Position numbers and translations under genes: made by a program
Source: Mesobacillus selenatarsenatis SF-1
GTDB taxonomy: Bacteria > Bacillota > Bacilli > Bacillales > Cytobacillaceae
DNA: 57,312 bases
Reading direction: 5' to 3'
Assembly: GCF_000813125.1 (NCBI RefSeq)
Contig: NZ_BASE01000029.1
Location: 1-57,312, forward strand
Shown here: in pieces, positions 28,402 to 37,173 of the stretch
Numbering within the stretch: position 1 is the first letter of the stretch
Layout of the letters: every line of letters starts with the position of its first letter
The notes under the pieces: generated by a model
What the model was told of the DNA's origin: nothing
Seen by the model: only the letters and a program-made list of their open reading frames with translations
Database searches by the model: none

Positions 28402-29502
28402 TTAGACATTGAAACGGAAGTGAATGATGTCTCCGTCTTTTACTTCATATTCTTTTCCTTCAAGGCGAACTTTTCCAGCTTCCTTTGCTGCTGCCATAGA
28501 TCCAGCTGCAAGTAGGTCATCGTAATGTACTGTTTCTGCACGGATGAATCCACGCTCGAAATCAGAGTGAATGACACCTGCACACTGAGGTGCTTTCATG
28601 CCATGGCGGAATGTCCATGCACGGACTTCCTGGACGCCAGCTGTGAAATATGTTGCCAGACCAAGCAGACTGTAAGCCGCACGGATCAACTGGTCCAAAC
28701 CTGATTCTTCAATGCCTAGTTCCTCTAAGAACATTTGCTTTTCTTCGCCTTCAAGCTCAGCGATTTCTTCTTCGATTTTGGCACTGATGACGATTACTTC
28801 TGCATTATCCTTTTGTGCAAACTCGCGGACTTTCTGTACATATTCATTTCCGCTTGGATCTGCGACATCCTCTTCACCTACGTTAGCAACATAAAGCATC
28901 GGCTTGATTGTAAGCAAATGAAGTTGTTTAACAATTTTCAATTCATCTTCCGTAAATTCGACCGCGCGCGCTGGTTGTTCAGCTTCAAATGCATCGCGCA
29001 GGCGAGCCAGGATTGGAAACTCAATAGAAGCTTCCTTATCTTTTTGCTTAGCCAACTTCTCAACACGGCTAATTCTTTTTTCAACTGACTCCATGTCAGC
29101 AAGAATCAATTCCAGGTTAATAACCTCGATATCAGAAATTGGATCTACTTTACCGGCAACGTGAGTGATATTGTCATCTGCAAAACAGCGGACTACCTGG
29201 CAGATCGCATCTACCTGGCGAATATGGGAAAGGAATTTGTTTCCGAGTCCTTCACCTTTGCTCGCCCCTTTTACGATTCCGGCGATGTCAGTGAATTCGA
29301 AAGCTGTTGGTACAGTCTTTTTCGGCTGTACTAGCTCAGTCAATTTAGTTAAACGATGATCAGGAACCTCAACGATTCCGACATTCGGGTCAATCGTACA
29401 GAACGGATAGTTAGCTGATTCAGCACCAGCCTGTGTGATCGCATTAAACAATGTAGATTTCCCAACGTTAGGAAGTCCAACAATACCTGCTGTTAAGGCC
29501 AT
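28402..29502 (-). CDS. ychF: Redox-regulated ATPase/GTPase YchF
   Basis: An Obg-related P-loop protein (366 residues; YyaF/EngD in Bacillus) that prefers ATP, binds ribosomes and is linked to oxidative-stress response. G1 GLPNVGKST (8-16), a coiled-coil insertion (about 130-165) and a C-terminal TGS domain ending DGDIIHFRFNV are present. The specificity motif reads NVGE instead of NKxD, as in YchF proteins. The ATG at 29502 is supported by GAGGAG eight bases upstream; a GTG three codons earlier is rejected. Confidence 0.96.
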   Translation of the reverse strand: MALTAGIVGLPNVGKSTLFNAITQAGAESANYPFCTIDPNVGIVEVPDHRLTKLTELVQPKKTVPTAFEFTDIAGIVKGASKGEGLGNKFLSHIRQVDAICQVVRCFADDNITHVAGKVDPISDIEVINLELILADMESVEKRISRVEKLAKQKDKEASIEFPILARLRDAFEAEQPARAVEFTEDELKIVKQLHLLTIKPMLYVANVGEEDVADPSGNEYVQKVREFAQKDNAEVIVISAKIEEEIAELEGEEKQMFLEELGIEESGLDQLIRAAYSLLGLATYFTAGVQEVRAWTFRHGMKAPQCAGVIHSDFERGFIRAETVHYDDLLAAGSMAAAKEAGKVRLEGKEYEVKDGDIIHFRFNV

Positions 29503-29610
29503 CCATGTCACTCCTCTATTTAAAAATGTATCTATTCAAGCAAGAATCACCTAAACGATTTTTTCCTCTCACAATTATAGAGATTACGAAAGGAAAAGAC
29601 AAGCTTGTAA

Positions 29611-29740
29611 GAAAAGCGCAAACGCCTTATTCAGCCATAAGGTATTTTTCCGCTTGAATGATACCCTTATAGAGGTGGGATTGCTTGCATAAGGATATCT
29701 TTCCGCTTGAACGGTACCCTTATGGAGATGGGATTTGGAT
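29611..29740. repeat. REP fragment followed by two 52-53 bp tandem repeats
   Basis: 29611-29635 resembles the first 25 bp of the REP-like element (GCGCAAACGCCTTATTCAGCC). Two imperfect tandem copies follow at 29636-29687 and 29688-29740, each CATAAGG.AT.TTTCCGCTTGAA..GTACCCTTAT.GAG.TGGGATT. Within each copy ATAAGG and CCTTAT form an inverted repeat. The rest of the gap 29503-29808 holds nothing else recognised. Confidence 0.7.
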
Positions 29741-29808
29741 GGCAATCATTCACATTATTGATGTCCAGATTTCACTGCTTTTCGGGCACCAATCTTCTCT
29801 TAATTTCA

Positions 29809-29846
29809 TAAAAAGCCGCACTCTCCCAATGAAAGTGCGGCAAAAC
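29809..29846 (-). terminator. Terminator of the molybdopterin oxidoreductase gene
   Basis: GCCGCACT / AGTGCGGC with loop, followed by TTTTTATG on the minus strand. Confidence 0.88.
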
Positions 29847-29851
29847 AATCA

Positions 29852-31852
29852 TCATGCTTTTTCAATTTTTTCGATATTTACAAGGCAATCGTAAAGGGTG
29901 CTTCCGAGTCCGTTGTCTGATTCCTTGCTTGAGGTCAGCTGGTTGACTGAGCCGCCGAATCGGGCGCTCAATCCCTCATCAATATTAACAGTTCCTGGAT
30001 GGGCAGCCTTGAGGATCGAAACTGTTCCATGAATTTCGCCTCTGTCATTCCACACACGGACATGGTCCTGCTCCTTCAGCCCCTTTTCATCAGCCACGCT
30101 GCTGGCGATTTCTACTTTTACATACGGCTCTGGCTGGAACAGGTGGAAGTGCTGCGAGTGGTTGGAACGCAGTGGATGGATCGTCAGCAATGTATATGGA
30201 TATTTTTCCGCCAGTTCGGGATTGGTCCATTTTGTCTCTGTAGGCAGTGACAGCTTGATCTGGCCGTCAGTGACTGCAGATGATGTGAATTCATATTTGC
30301 CGCTTGGCGTTTTGAATTTTCGATTAGACCATGGAACCTCATCCACTGGCAGTTCGGCAAATTTATCATCACGAATTTTTTCGAGTGAGATGCCCTTCTT
30401 CAACAATGAAACGAGCCCCATTTCCAAGAATTCTTCTCTTGTAAAATCGAATTTCTCGCCAAAGCCTAATCTTTTTGCGAGTTCCGTCCAAATCCAGGCG
30501 TCCGGCTTTGCTTCTCCCGGTGGTTCAACCAGCTTCGGACCGTGATTCACATAATGGTGGTACATCGATGAATAGTAAACATCTTCTACCTCAAAGGCCG
30601 TGGCAGCTGGCAAAACATAATCAGCCAGTTCAGCTGTATCCGTCATGAACTGGTCAATCACCACGAGGGTTTCTAGCGATTCAAAAGCCTCTCGTACTCT
30701 GTTCGTATCCGGAACTTGAGTCAGCGGATTCCCGCACGTGACGATTCCCATTTTTATCTGAGGATCAATAGCTGACAGGATCCCCTCTGCCTGCCTCATC
30801 ATTGTAAAAGTGCGTGAAGAACTTTTCCGCTCAGCCATGACCATGTTCTGATAGTCAAAACTCTGCCCTACCTGCTTGTTCGCATAGTTGGCTCCGCCGC
30901 CAGGAATACCGATATTGCCGCTGACAGCAACCAGAGCGTCCAGCAGCCTGATCGTATTGCCTCCATTTTCATAACGCTGCATTCCAAGCCCCATGATCGT
31001 TGATACCGGTCGGTCAGCATATACTTCTGCAAGATGAGTGATGATCTCAATCGGAACTTCAGTCACTTCACTGACGTAGTCCAAAGTAACACTATCCACC
31101 AAGGACCTTAATTCCTGGAAGCCAACTGAATGATTTGCTAAAAAATCCTCATCATGCAAGTTCATCCTTAGCAGTTCCTTCATTATGCCTGCTGCCAAGA
31201 GTCCGTCAAAGCCTGGCTTGATGGATATATATTCGTTCGCCAGCTTGGCTGTTGCATTATAAATTGGATCGATCACATAAACCTTTGTGCCTTTCTTTTT
31301 TACAGCCTGAAGGTTTTGGAAAAGATGCATATTCGTCCGTGCAACATTTCTGCCCCAAATGATGACATGCTTACTGTTCGCCAAATCCCCAGGTGCATGG
31401 CTGTAGGCATCGCCAAAATCCCAATTCTGCGCTTCTATCCCGGCTCCCCAGCAAATTGAACCGGTCAATTCAGTCACACCGCCATATAGGTTGAAAAAGC
31501 GGCTGTCAAGATTGGAGAGCAATCCACTGTTTGCGTAATCATGGCTATGCAAAACGGAAGTGGTTCCAAAGCTTTTTTTATAATGAGTCAGTTTTTCTGC
31601 AATCTCATCGAGTGCCTGCTCCCAGGAAATCTGCTCGAAATTGCCCTCGACTTTTTTTAGCGGATAAAGCAAGCGATCTTCTGAGTTCGCCTTGTGCTCA
31701 AGCATCCTGCCGCGGCCGCAAATTTTCCCCTGTGTGATCGGGTGCTCCGGATTGCCTTCGACCTTCGTTACCTTCCCATCCTCAACGGTAACAAGGAATC
31801 CGCAGCTGTCCCAGCAATTCAGCGGACATGCTGAATGATGTACTGTTGCCAC
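29852..31852 (-). CDS. yyaE: Molybdopterin-dependent oxidoreductase (YyaE-like)
   Basis: A DMSO-reductase-family enzyme (666 residues) binding a bis-molybdopterin guanine dinucleotide and one [4Fe-4S] cluster. The N-terminal cluster motif is CPLNCWDSC...C (about residues 9-48). TGSICWGAG (near 135) offers a Cys at the usual Mo-ligand place, and the C-terminal MGD domain begins near 545 (LLTIHPLRSNHSQHF). No Tat signal is present, so it is probably cytosolic. The substrate is unknown; B. subtilis YyaE sits at the same place beside ychF. The GTG at 31852 is chosen because GGGGGGAGA lies seven bases upstream and it gives the family length. Confidence 0.85.
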   Translation of the reverse strand: MATVHHSACPLNCWDSCGFLVTVEDGKVTKVEGNPEHPITQGKICGRGRMLEHKANSEDRLLYPLKKVEGNFEQISWEQALDEIAEKLTHYKKSFGTTSVLHSHDYANSGLLSNLDSRFFNLYGGVTELTGSICWGAGIEAQNWDFGDAYSHAPGDLANSKHVIIWGRNVARTNMHLFQNLQAVKKKGTKVYVIDPIYNATAKLANEYISIKPGFDGLLAAGIMKELLRMNLHDEDFLANHSVGFQELRSLVDSVTLDYVSEVTEVPIEIITHLAEVYADRPVSTIMGLGMQRYENGGNTIRLLDALVAVSGNIGIPGGGANYANKQVGQSFDYQNMVMAERKSSSRTFTMMRQAEGILSAIDPQIKMGIVTCGNPLTQVPDTNRVREAFESLETLVVIDQFMTDTAELADYVLPAATAFEVEDVYYSSMYHHYVNHGPKLVEPPGEAKPDAWIWTELAKRLGFGEKFDFTREEFLEMGLVSLLKKGISLEKIRDDKFAELPVDEVPWSNRKFKTPSGKYEFTSSAVTDGQIKLSLPTETKWTNPELAEKYPYTLLTIHPLRSNHSQHFHLFQPEPYVKVEIASSVADEKGLKEQDHVRVWNDRGEIHGTVSILKAAHPGTVNIDEGLSARFGGSVNQLTSSKESDNGLGSTLYDCLVNIEKIEKA

Positions 31853-31924
31853 TTCCTCATCTCCCCCCACTAATTCTCTATATCGTTCAGTAATTTTAAT
31901 AATAAGGATAATACAATAATGAAC

Positions 31925-31957
31925 AAAAAAGAAGCAGGATTATTCTCCCTGCTTCGA
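31925..31957 (-). terminator. Terminator overlapping the 3' end of yyzM
   Basis: GAAGCAGG / CCTGCTTC, then TTTTTTGTTC on the minus strand. The upstream arm is formed by the last codons of yyzM and the stop codon lies in the loop. Confidence 0.85.
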
Positions 31958-32134
31958 TAAAACTTTCTTTACTTTTCTTGTGAATTCTTTTCTTGGAATC
32001 AAGACACTGTGCTCGCAGCCTTCACACTTGATTCGGATATCCATGCCAAGACGGATGATTTTCCACTTGTTGGTGCCGCAAGGATGTGGTTTTTTCATTT
32101 CAACAACATCATTTAGTTGAAACTCGTGGTCCAA
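31940..32134 (-). CDS. yyzM: DUF951 small protein YyzM
   Basis: A 64-residue DUF951 protein of unknown function, conserved beside ychF and the mechanosensitive-channel gene in Bacilli. Conserved Cys residues in PHPCGTNKW and KCEGCE could bind a metal. The start is TTG, supported by AAGGAGGT seven bases upstream. It begins 17 bp after the mscS stop codon and is probably co-transcribed with it, ending at a terminator whose stem lies partly in the coding sequence. Confidence 0.9.
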   Translation of the reverse strand: MDHEFQLNDVVEMKKPHPCGTNKWKIIRLGMDIRIKCEGCEHSVLIPRKEFTRKVKKVLSKQGE

Positions 32135-32151
32135 TTTTAAAACCTCCTTGT

Positions 32152-33060
32152 TTATTTACCGAATTCTTTCTGCTCTCCGCCTTCCTGGCGAGAGTACATT
32201 ACCATTCTTGGGAATGGAATTTCAATTCCGTGCTGATCGAGGAGAAGCTTGATGTCCTTGCGAAGTTGCCTGCCCATATACCAGTGTTTCATTGGCAAGG
32301 TTTCAGCAACGATTCGCAACACGACCTCTGAAGCGCCAAATTGCTGAACACCTAAAAGTTCGGGTGTCTTAACCAGTTCTGGGTACTTTTCAGTTGTTGT
32401 TTCCATGTACTCCTGCAGTACTTTTTCCGCGTATTCAATATCCCCTTCATAAGCAATCCCAATATCAAGGACCGCCACACTGTTGTAAAGAGAGAAATTG
32501 GTTACTTCTACAATGCTGCCGTTAGGGAGAATATTGATTTCTCCCGTAAAGCTTTTAATTTTCGTCGTCCGCAGCCCGATTTCCTCCACAGTTCCCTCAA
32601 ATTGTCCAATTCGTACATAATCGCCTACAGAAAACTGATCTTCAAAAATAATGAAGAAACCGGTAATGATGTCCTTCACAAGACTTTGTGCACCAAATCC
32701 GACTGCCAAACCGACAATCCCAGCGCCGGCAAGCATTGCTTTGACATCGATTGCCATTGCCGCAAGAATGGACATGATTGCAATAAAATAGACAACGTAC
32801 GTTAGCACATTTTCAAGCAATTTCATCAATGTTGCTTCACGCCGCTCCGTAATCCTTAGCGGCCCTCTCGTCCTGACCTTGAAGAAATTGCGGATCGCAA
32901 TCTTTCCAACTCGAATGAACAAGCCTGTGATAATCAGGATCGCAATGATTTTCAAAACACTTTCCCCAATCGCAAACCAGAGGTTCTCATCCATCAGCTT
33001 TTGACTCATTTTATTTAAAAATGCTTGTGTCTTGGTTAGACTTTCTTCTGTTTTACTCAT
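32152..33060 (-). CDS. Small-conductance mechanosensitive channel (MscS family)
   Basis: A 302-residue channel that opens under membrane tension during hypo-osmotic shock. Helices lie at about 32-54 and 85-105; the pore helix TM3 (about 108-135, AMLAGAGIVGLAVGFGAQSLVKDIITGFFII) has the Gly/Ala pattern of MscS, followed by the beta domain (SVGDYVRIGQFEGTVEEIGLRTTKI). The ATG at 33060 (MSKTEES) with GGGTGAG upstream is preferred to an unsupported extension to 33138. It is similar to B. subtilis YkuT; the neighbours yyzM and ychF are conserved with it. Confidence 0.88.
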   Translation of the reverse strand: MSKTEESLTKTQAFLNKMSQKLMDENLWFAIGESVLKIIAILIITGLFIRVGKIAIRNFFKVRTRGPLRITERREATLMKLLENVLTYVVYFIAIMSILAAMAIDVKAMLAGAGIVGLAVGFGAQSLVKDIITGFFIIFEDQFSVGDYVRIGQFEGTVEEIGLRTTKIKSFTGEINILPNGSIVEVTNFSLYNSVAVLDIGIAYEGDIEYAEKVLQEYMETTTEKYPELVKTPELLGVQQFGASEVVLRIVAETLPMKHWYMGRQLRKDIKLLLDQHGIEIPFPRMVMYSRQEGGEQKEFGK

Positions 33061-33486
33061 ATTCTCACCCGCCTGCAAAATTTGCACAATAGTGGCTCTG
33101 TAAGCTAACTGTTGATTAAAAAAACCCTTGTTTAACACATTATTAAACGTTATGTAACAAACTAGTAAGTTTCATACAAACACAATCATTTTATCAAGTT
33201 TTATAATGTAGTTAAAGAAGGCTGTTTCTGTAAGGTGATGCCATAACGAAATACATACATTCAAAAGCATGTTGTCATTCTAATATAATATTATCCTAAT
33301 ATAATATTATTATTTTCCGATAGAGTCCAAACCATTATAAAGCTTTTTTTAAAAATAAGTCATTATTCCTCTATAAATGATTCACCACTCCAAAAGACCC
33401 TGTTTAAATCTTTCTGTTTACAGGTATGTATAGATTACAAAAAAAGTCCGTATACTGATAGTACGAATTTTTAAGGAGTTGATCCA
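33061..33486. promoter_or_regulatory. Divergent intergenic region mscS-yyaC with AT-rich direct repeat and sporulation-type promoter
   Basis: A 15-bp sequence CTAATATAATATTAT occurs twice with a 16-bp period (33280-33294, 33296-33310); each contains the palindrome ATAATATTAT. Closer to yyaC, GTATA (33428-33432) and CGTATACTG (33449-33457) with a 16-bp spacer resemble a sigma-F or sigma-G promoter, which would fit a forespore gene. Confidence 0.4.
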
Positions 33487-34119
33487 ATGAATCTCAAAAA
33501 CCATTTTTTCGAGCGGAAAAACAATGTGGCAAAAATTAACCATGAAGATGATCTGGCTGCCGAAAAGCTGGCTTCTGAAATCCTGGACCATTTGCCTAAT
33601 TTCAGCACACGCCCAATTGTTTTTGTCTGTATTGGAACCGACCGCTCTACCGGTGATTCATTGGGTCCGCTAATCGGAACGCTGCTGCAGGAAAAAGAAA
33701 TCGCGCCATACCATGTATATGGAACACTCGATGATCCGATCCATGCTGTAAATATGGATGCAAAACTGGCCGAAATCAAACAAAAACACTTTAATCCTTT
33801 TATTATCGGCATAGACGCTTGCCTTGGCCGCTTAAAAAGCGTAGGCTCCATTCAAGTAGGCGATGGACCAGTCAAACCAGGTGCGGGAGTGAATAAGGAG
33901 CTGCCTGAAGTCGGAAACATGCACATTACCGGCATCGTCAATGTCAGCGGGTTCATGGAATTTTTTGTATTGCAAAATACAAGATTGAACCTCGTTTTAA
34001 AAATGGCAAAAACGATTGCAAACGGTATTTTCGAGAGCAGTCAGCAACTACCGAAGAAACAGGATTGGCCTAAGATCAATTGGGACCTTGAAACCGAGCA
34101 GCCAACAGTTGCTGAATAA
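33487..34119 (+). CDS. yyaC: Sporulation protein YyaC (DUF1256, Gpr-like fold)
   Basis: A 210-residue DUF1256 protein related to germination-protease-type peptidases. The conserved core is FVCIGTDRSTGDSLGPLIGT (about 50-69), IIGIDACLGR (about 98-107) and VGDGPVKPGAGVNKELPEVGN (about 118-138). In B. subtilis the gene is expressed during sporulation in the forespore. It stands alone on the plus strand among minus-strand genes, with AAGGAG upstream of the ATG and its own terminator. Confidence 0.9.
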   Translation: MNLKNHFFERKNNVAKINHEDDLAAEKLASEILDHLPNFSTRPIVFVCIGTDRSTGDSLGPLIGTLLQEKEIAPYHVYGTLDDPIHAVNMDAKLAEIKQKHFNPFIIGIDACLGRLKSVGSIQVGDGPVKPGAGVNKELPEVGNMHITGIVNVSGFMEFFVLQNTRLNLVLKMAKTIANGIFESSQQLPKKQDWPKINWDLETEQPTVAE

Positions 34120-34121
34120 TT

Positions 34122-34156
34122 TTAAAAATGCCTGGAGGCTATCCAGGCATTTTTCA
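34122..34156. terminator. Bidirectional terminator between yyaC and the DUF554 gene
   Basis: AAAAATGCCTGG / CCAGGCATTTTT with a 6-nt loop lies between convergent genes; both flanks are T-rich on the relevant strand. Confidence 0.92.
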
Positions 34157-34157
34157 T

Positions 34158-34877
34158 TTAAATCCCAATCATATAATGTGAGATCGTGACAAGAACACCG
34201 GTTACAAGAATACCTGGCAGCAAGTTCGCAACCCTGATCTTTGTCAATCCAATCAGGTTCAAGCCGATGGCAAAAATCATGACACCGCCGGTTGCAGTCA
34301 GCTCAAGGATAAAACTGTCCATCAATGCCTGCGGTATAAACTTATCTATTTGTGTCGCAAACAAAGCGATTATTCCCTGGTACAGCATGACGGGAATCGC
34401 CGAAAAAAGAACGCCAATACCAAGTGTCGTAGTCAGAATTAATGCCGTAAAGCCGTCAATAATAGCTTTTGTATAGAGGACGTCATGGTCTCCGCGAATC
34501 CCGCTGTCGAGTGCGCCGATAATGGCCATCGCTCCAATGACAAAGATCAGCGTCGCCGTCACAAACCCTTGTGAAATACTGCCTTCCCCTTTTGACCCAA
34601 GCTTCCGTTCAAGCCAATCCCCAGCAGAATTCAGCTTATCCTCCAGCTTCCATGCTTCACCAAGGACTGCACCAATCACAAGACTCAAAATAACAATCAG
34701 GAAATTGGCACTTTTAAAGCCCATCTGCAGTCCCAGCACCATTACCGCAAGCCCAATGCCATGCATGACTGTGGCTTTCATATTTTCAGGGATTCTCGTC
34801 AGAAGCCTTCCCAGCAAGGTCCCTATGATAATCAATAGCCCATTAACAATGGTGCCAAGTAAAAACATATTGTTCAC
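34158..34877 (-). CDS. DUF554 membrane protein
   Basis: A 239-residue integral membrane protein of the DUF554 family (YdfK in B. subtilis, YqgA in E. coli), with six or seven hydrophobic segments. The N-terminal 'GTIVNGLLIIIGTLLGRLLTRIPENMK' and the central 'ALDSGIRGDHDVLYTKAIIDGFTALILTTTLGIGVLFSAIPVMLYQG' are family signatures. It is probably a transporter, but the substrate is unknown. It is a single gene, separated from spo0J by 200 bp in which nothing else is recognised. Confidence 0.85.
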   Translation of the reverse strand: MNNMFLLGTIVNGLLIIIGTLLGRLLTRIPENMKATVMHGIGLAVMVLGLQMGFKSANFLIVILSLVIGAVLGEAWKLEDKLNSAGDWLERKLGSKGEGSISQGFVTATLIFVIGAMAIIGALDSGIRGDHDVLYTKAIIDGFTALILTTTLGIGVLFSAIPVMLYQGIIALFATQIDKFIPQALMDSFILELTATGGVMIFAIGLNLIGLTKIRVANLLPGILVTGVLVTISHYMIGI

Positions 34878-35050
34878 CTATCTTCAGATTTTGTATGAAA
34901 ACTTGTATGTAAAAGGCTGCTTTCGTAAAAATTGTTGTTAAATCCTAAAGCCGATTTTAACGTGATAACTGGCAATTTTTGTAGGTCGGTATATAGGTCA
35001 TTCAATCCTATTTTGTAGTCAATTCAACAAAGTTTGAGAAAAGAGCCATG

Positions 35051-35085
35051 TAAAAAAAGAAGCCATCAATTTGATAGCTTAAGAG
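35051..35085 (-). terminator. Terminator of soj-spo0J
   Basis: AAGCTATC / GATGGCTT (one G-T pair) followed by CTTTTTTT on the minus strand, overlapping the spo0J stop codon. Confidence 0.78.
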
Positions 35086-35927
35086 TTTTGCTGATCTAAT
35101 AGTTCCAGAATCCGTTCTAAATCATCCTTCGAGAAAAACTCTATTTCAATTTTCCCCTTATTTTTGGATTGTTTGATGTTAACAGTAGTTCCGAAACGTT
35201 CCCGAAGTGTAGTTTCACGGTCTCGAATGAAAACATCTTTTGTTGTTTTCTCTTTTTTTGTTTCACGTGGAACAACTTCGTTTATCTGCTGAATTAGCTG
35301 TTCAAGCTGGCGGACATTCATTCCATCTTTAAGGATTTTATCCACAAGAATCGGCAGCTTGTCTTTCTTCCTTAATCCTAGAAGCGCACGCCCATGCCCC
35401 ATTGAAATCTTGCCATCTGAAATTAGTTGCTGGATTTTAGGAGGCAGCGATAGTAAACGGATATGGTTGGCCAGATGCGGTCTGCTTTTTCCCAGCCTTT
35501 TCGCTAACTCTTCCTGTGTAAGTTTCAGCTTCTCAATCAAAGTTTGATAGGCAATTCCCTCTTCAATCGGATTCAAGTCCTCCCGCTGAAGATTTTCCAA
35601 TACGGCAAGCTCCATCATTTGCTGCTCATTCAGCTCACGGACGACTGCCGGCACTGTTTCCAACTTTGCTTCTTTTGCTGCCCGGAAACGCCTTTCCCCA
35701 ACAACGATTTCAAAGCCTTTTATCGTTTTCCTGACGATTATTGGCTGAAGGATTCCATGTTCCTGGATCGATAACTTCAATTCTTCTATCGCTTCTGGCT
35801 GGAATACTTTTCGTGGCTGATAAGGATTTGGCCTTATTTCTTTGACGCTTATTTCCTGGACCTTCTCTTCTCTCTCAGCTTCCATGTTAAAGAAAGCATT
35901 CAATCCTTTACCTAAGCCTTTAGCCAT
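35079..35927 (-). CDS. spo0J: Chromosome partitioning protein Spo0J (ParB)
   Basis: A CTPase clamp that loads at parS, spreads on DNA, recruits SMC condensin to the origin and, with Soj, influences DnaA and sporulation. Of 282 residues: N-terminal ParB/CTP domain with PNPYQPRKVF and GERRFRAAKEA, a helix-turn-helix that reads parS (LTQEELAKRLGKSRPHLANHIRLL), and a C-terminal dimerisation domain. The ATG at 35927 (MAKGLGKGLNAFF) follows AAGGAAGTGG and overlaps the soj stop by 8 bp. The gene itself contains a perfect parS site. Confidence 0.97.
   Translation of the reverse strand: MAKGLGKGLNAFFNMEAEREEKVQEISVKEIRPNPYQPRKVFQPEAIEELKLSIQEHGILQPIIVRKTIKGFEIVVGERRFRAAKEAKLETVPAVVRELNEQQMMELAVLENLQREDLNPIEEGIAYQTLIEKLKLTQEELAKRLGKSRPHLANHIRLLSLPPKIQQLISDGKISMGHGRALLGLRKKDKLPILVDKILKDGMNVRQLEQLIQQINEVVPRETKKEKTTKDVFIRDRETTLRERFGTTVNIKQSKNKGKIEIEFFSKDDLERILELLDQQNS
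35259..35274. other. parS centromere site inside spo0J
   Basis: TGTTTCACGTGGAACA, identical to the walK site; the reverse complement matches TGTTNCACGTGAAACA fully. Its place within spo0J is conserved with B. subtilis. Confidence 0.93.
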
Positions 35928-36681
35928 TTGCAACCACTTCCTTTGCAAGATCTAAATAAACCTCTGCCCCGCGGGACTTTGGATCATATATGATAATTGG
36001 CTCTCCATGGCTTGGAGCTTCACTCAGCCGAACATTTCGTGGAATGACTGTCTTGTACACCTTGTCCTGAAAGTACTTCTTCACTTCTTCGATGACTTGA
36101 AGACCAAGGTTCGTACGTGCATCAAGCATTGTTAGAAGAACCCCTTCTATCTTCAAATCCTGGTTCAAATGCTTCTGTACAAGGCGAACAGTATTCAAGA
36201 GCTGACTTAGCCCTTCAAGTGCATAATACTCACATTGGACAGGGATTATGACAGCATCTGAAGCCGTCAAGGCATTCAGTGTCAATAAACCAAGAGATGG
36301 CGGACAGTCGATGATAATATAATCAAATTGATCCTTCACTTCCTCGAGAGCCCGCTTCAGGCGGACCTCCCTTGAAATCGTGGGCACAAGCTCGATTTCC
36401 GCTCCAGCAAGCTGGATGGTCGCAGGAATTGTATATAAATTTTCTACCGCTGTTGGATGAATGACATTTTTGGCTTCAACATCGTCAACAAGAACATCAT
36501 ATATGCATTGCTCTACATCTGCTTTTTCAATTCCAACACCACTCGTTGCGTTTCCTTGAGGATCCGTATCGACAAGCAGCACTTTTTTTCCTATGTATGC
36601 CAGGCACGCACCGAGGTTCACTGATGTAGTCGTCTTGCCGACTCCACCTTTTTGATTCGCAATCGCGATGATTTTTCCCAC
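35920..36681 (-). CDS. soj: Chromosome partitioning ATPase Soj (ParA)
   Basis: A Walker-type ATPase that cycles between DNA-bound dimer and monomer, regulating DnaA and, with Spo0J, origin segregation. 253 residues: deviant Walker A KGGVGKTTTS (about 11-20), Walker A' (VDTDPQGNATSG) and Walker B (YIIIDCPPSLG). The true start is the GTG at 36681 (GKIIAIANQKGG) with AAGGTG upstream, matching the 253 residues of B. subtilis Soj. The frame stays open upstream to 36789, but only through the REP-like element and without a start signal. Confidence 0.97.
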   Translation of the reverse strand: MGKIIAIANQKGGVGKTTTSVNLGACLAYIGKKVLLVDTDPQGNATSGVGIEKADVEQCIYDVLVDDVEAKNVIHPTAVENLYTIPATIQLAGAEIELVPTISREVRLKRALEEVKDQFDYIIIDCPPSLGLLTLNALTASDAVIIPVQCEYYALEGLSQLLNTVRLVQKHLNQDLKIEGVLLTMLDARTNLGLQVIEEVKKYFQDKVYKTVIPRNVRLSEAPSHGEPIIIYDPKSRGAEVYLDLAKEVVANG

Positions 36682-36715
36682 ATTGTCACCTTCTTTCAAA
36701 CCCGTAAAATAATTA

Positions 36716-36836
36716 GAAAAGCGCAAGCGCCTTGTCCAGCTCCGACAAGCGCTGGAGGGCCTGACCGTGAAGTCGTTCTTTGACTTCATTGGCAGGACCG
36801 AAGCGACTCGAGGGGCTAGGCGCTGGAGCTAGACAC
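36716..36836. repeat. REP-like dispersed element, copy 2
   Basis: A single complete unit from GCGCAAGCGCCTTGTCCAGC to GGGGCTAGGCGCTGGAGCTAGACAC, with internal hairpin GAAGTCG...GACTTC. It lies in the soj-noc gap (36682-37173); the remaining ~300 bp are AT-rich with no recognised element besides the noc terminator. Confidence 0.82.
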
Positions 36837-37133
36837 TCATCGAAGTATAAACATAAAAATTCTAAATGGAGATTAATGAATCCCCACTGAATCAAGGAAA
36901 ACAATCCTAAAAAAGCAATCATGTATTCTATTTTATCATGAATCAAGACAGTTGATAGAATTTTTATTCAAAAGAAATAATACGGTAATATGAAGGTGTT
37001 TAACTATATAAGTTGAACTAAAAAGTATACCTTTTCATTTCGCTCCAGGTGCTTCATTTAATGGGTAATTCTTAAGTTCAACTCACATACACAGCATTGT
37101 TATCTAACTGATGACCGGATTGGATTTTAACAA

Positions 37134-37163
37134 CAAAAAAGCGGGAGACAGCTTGTCCCCCAC
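37134..37163 (-). terminator. Terminator of noc
   Basis: GTGGGGGACA / TGTCTCCCGC (two G-T pairs) with loop AGC, then TTTTTTG on the minus strand. Confidence 0.85.
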
Positions 37164-37173
37164 TAGCAATCTA

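Noticed and set aside
36682..36789. N-terminal extension of Soj by 36 residues
   Set aside because: It is translation of the REP-like element; the GTG at 36681 has a ribosome-binding site and gives the family length.
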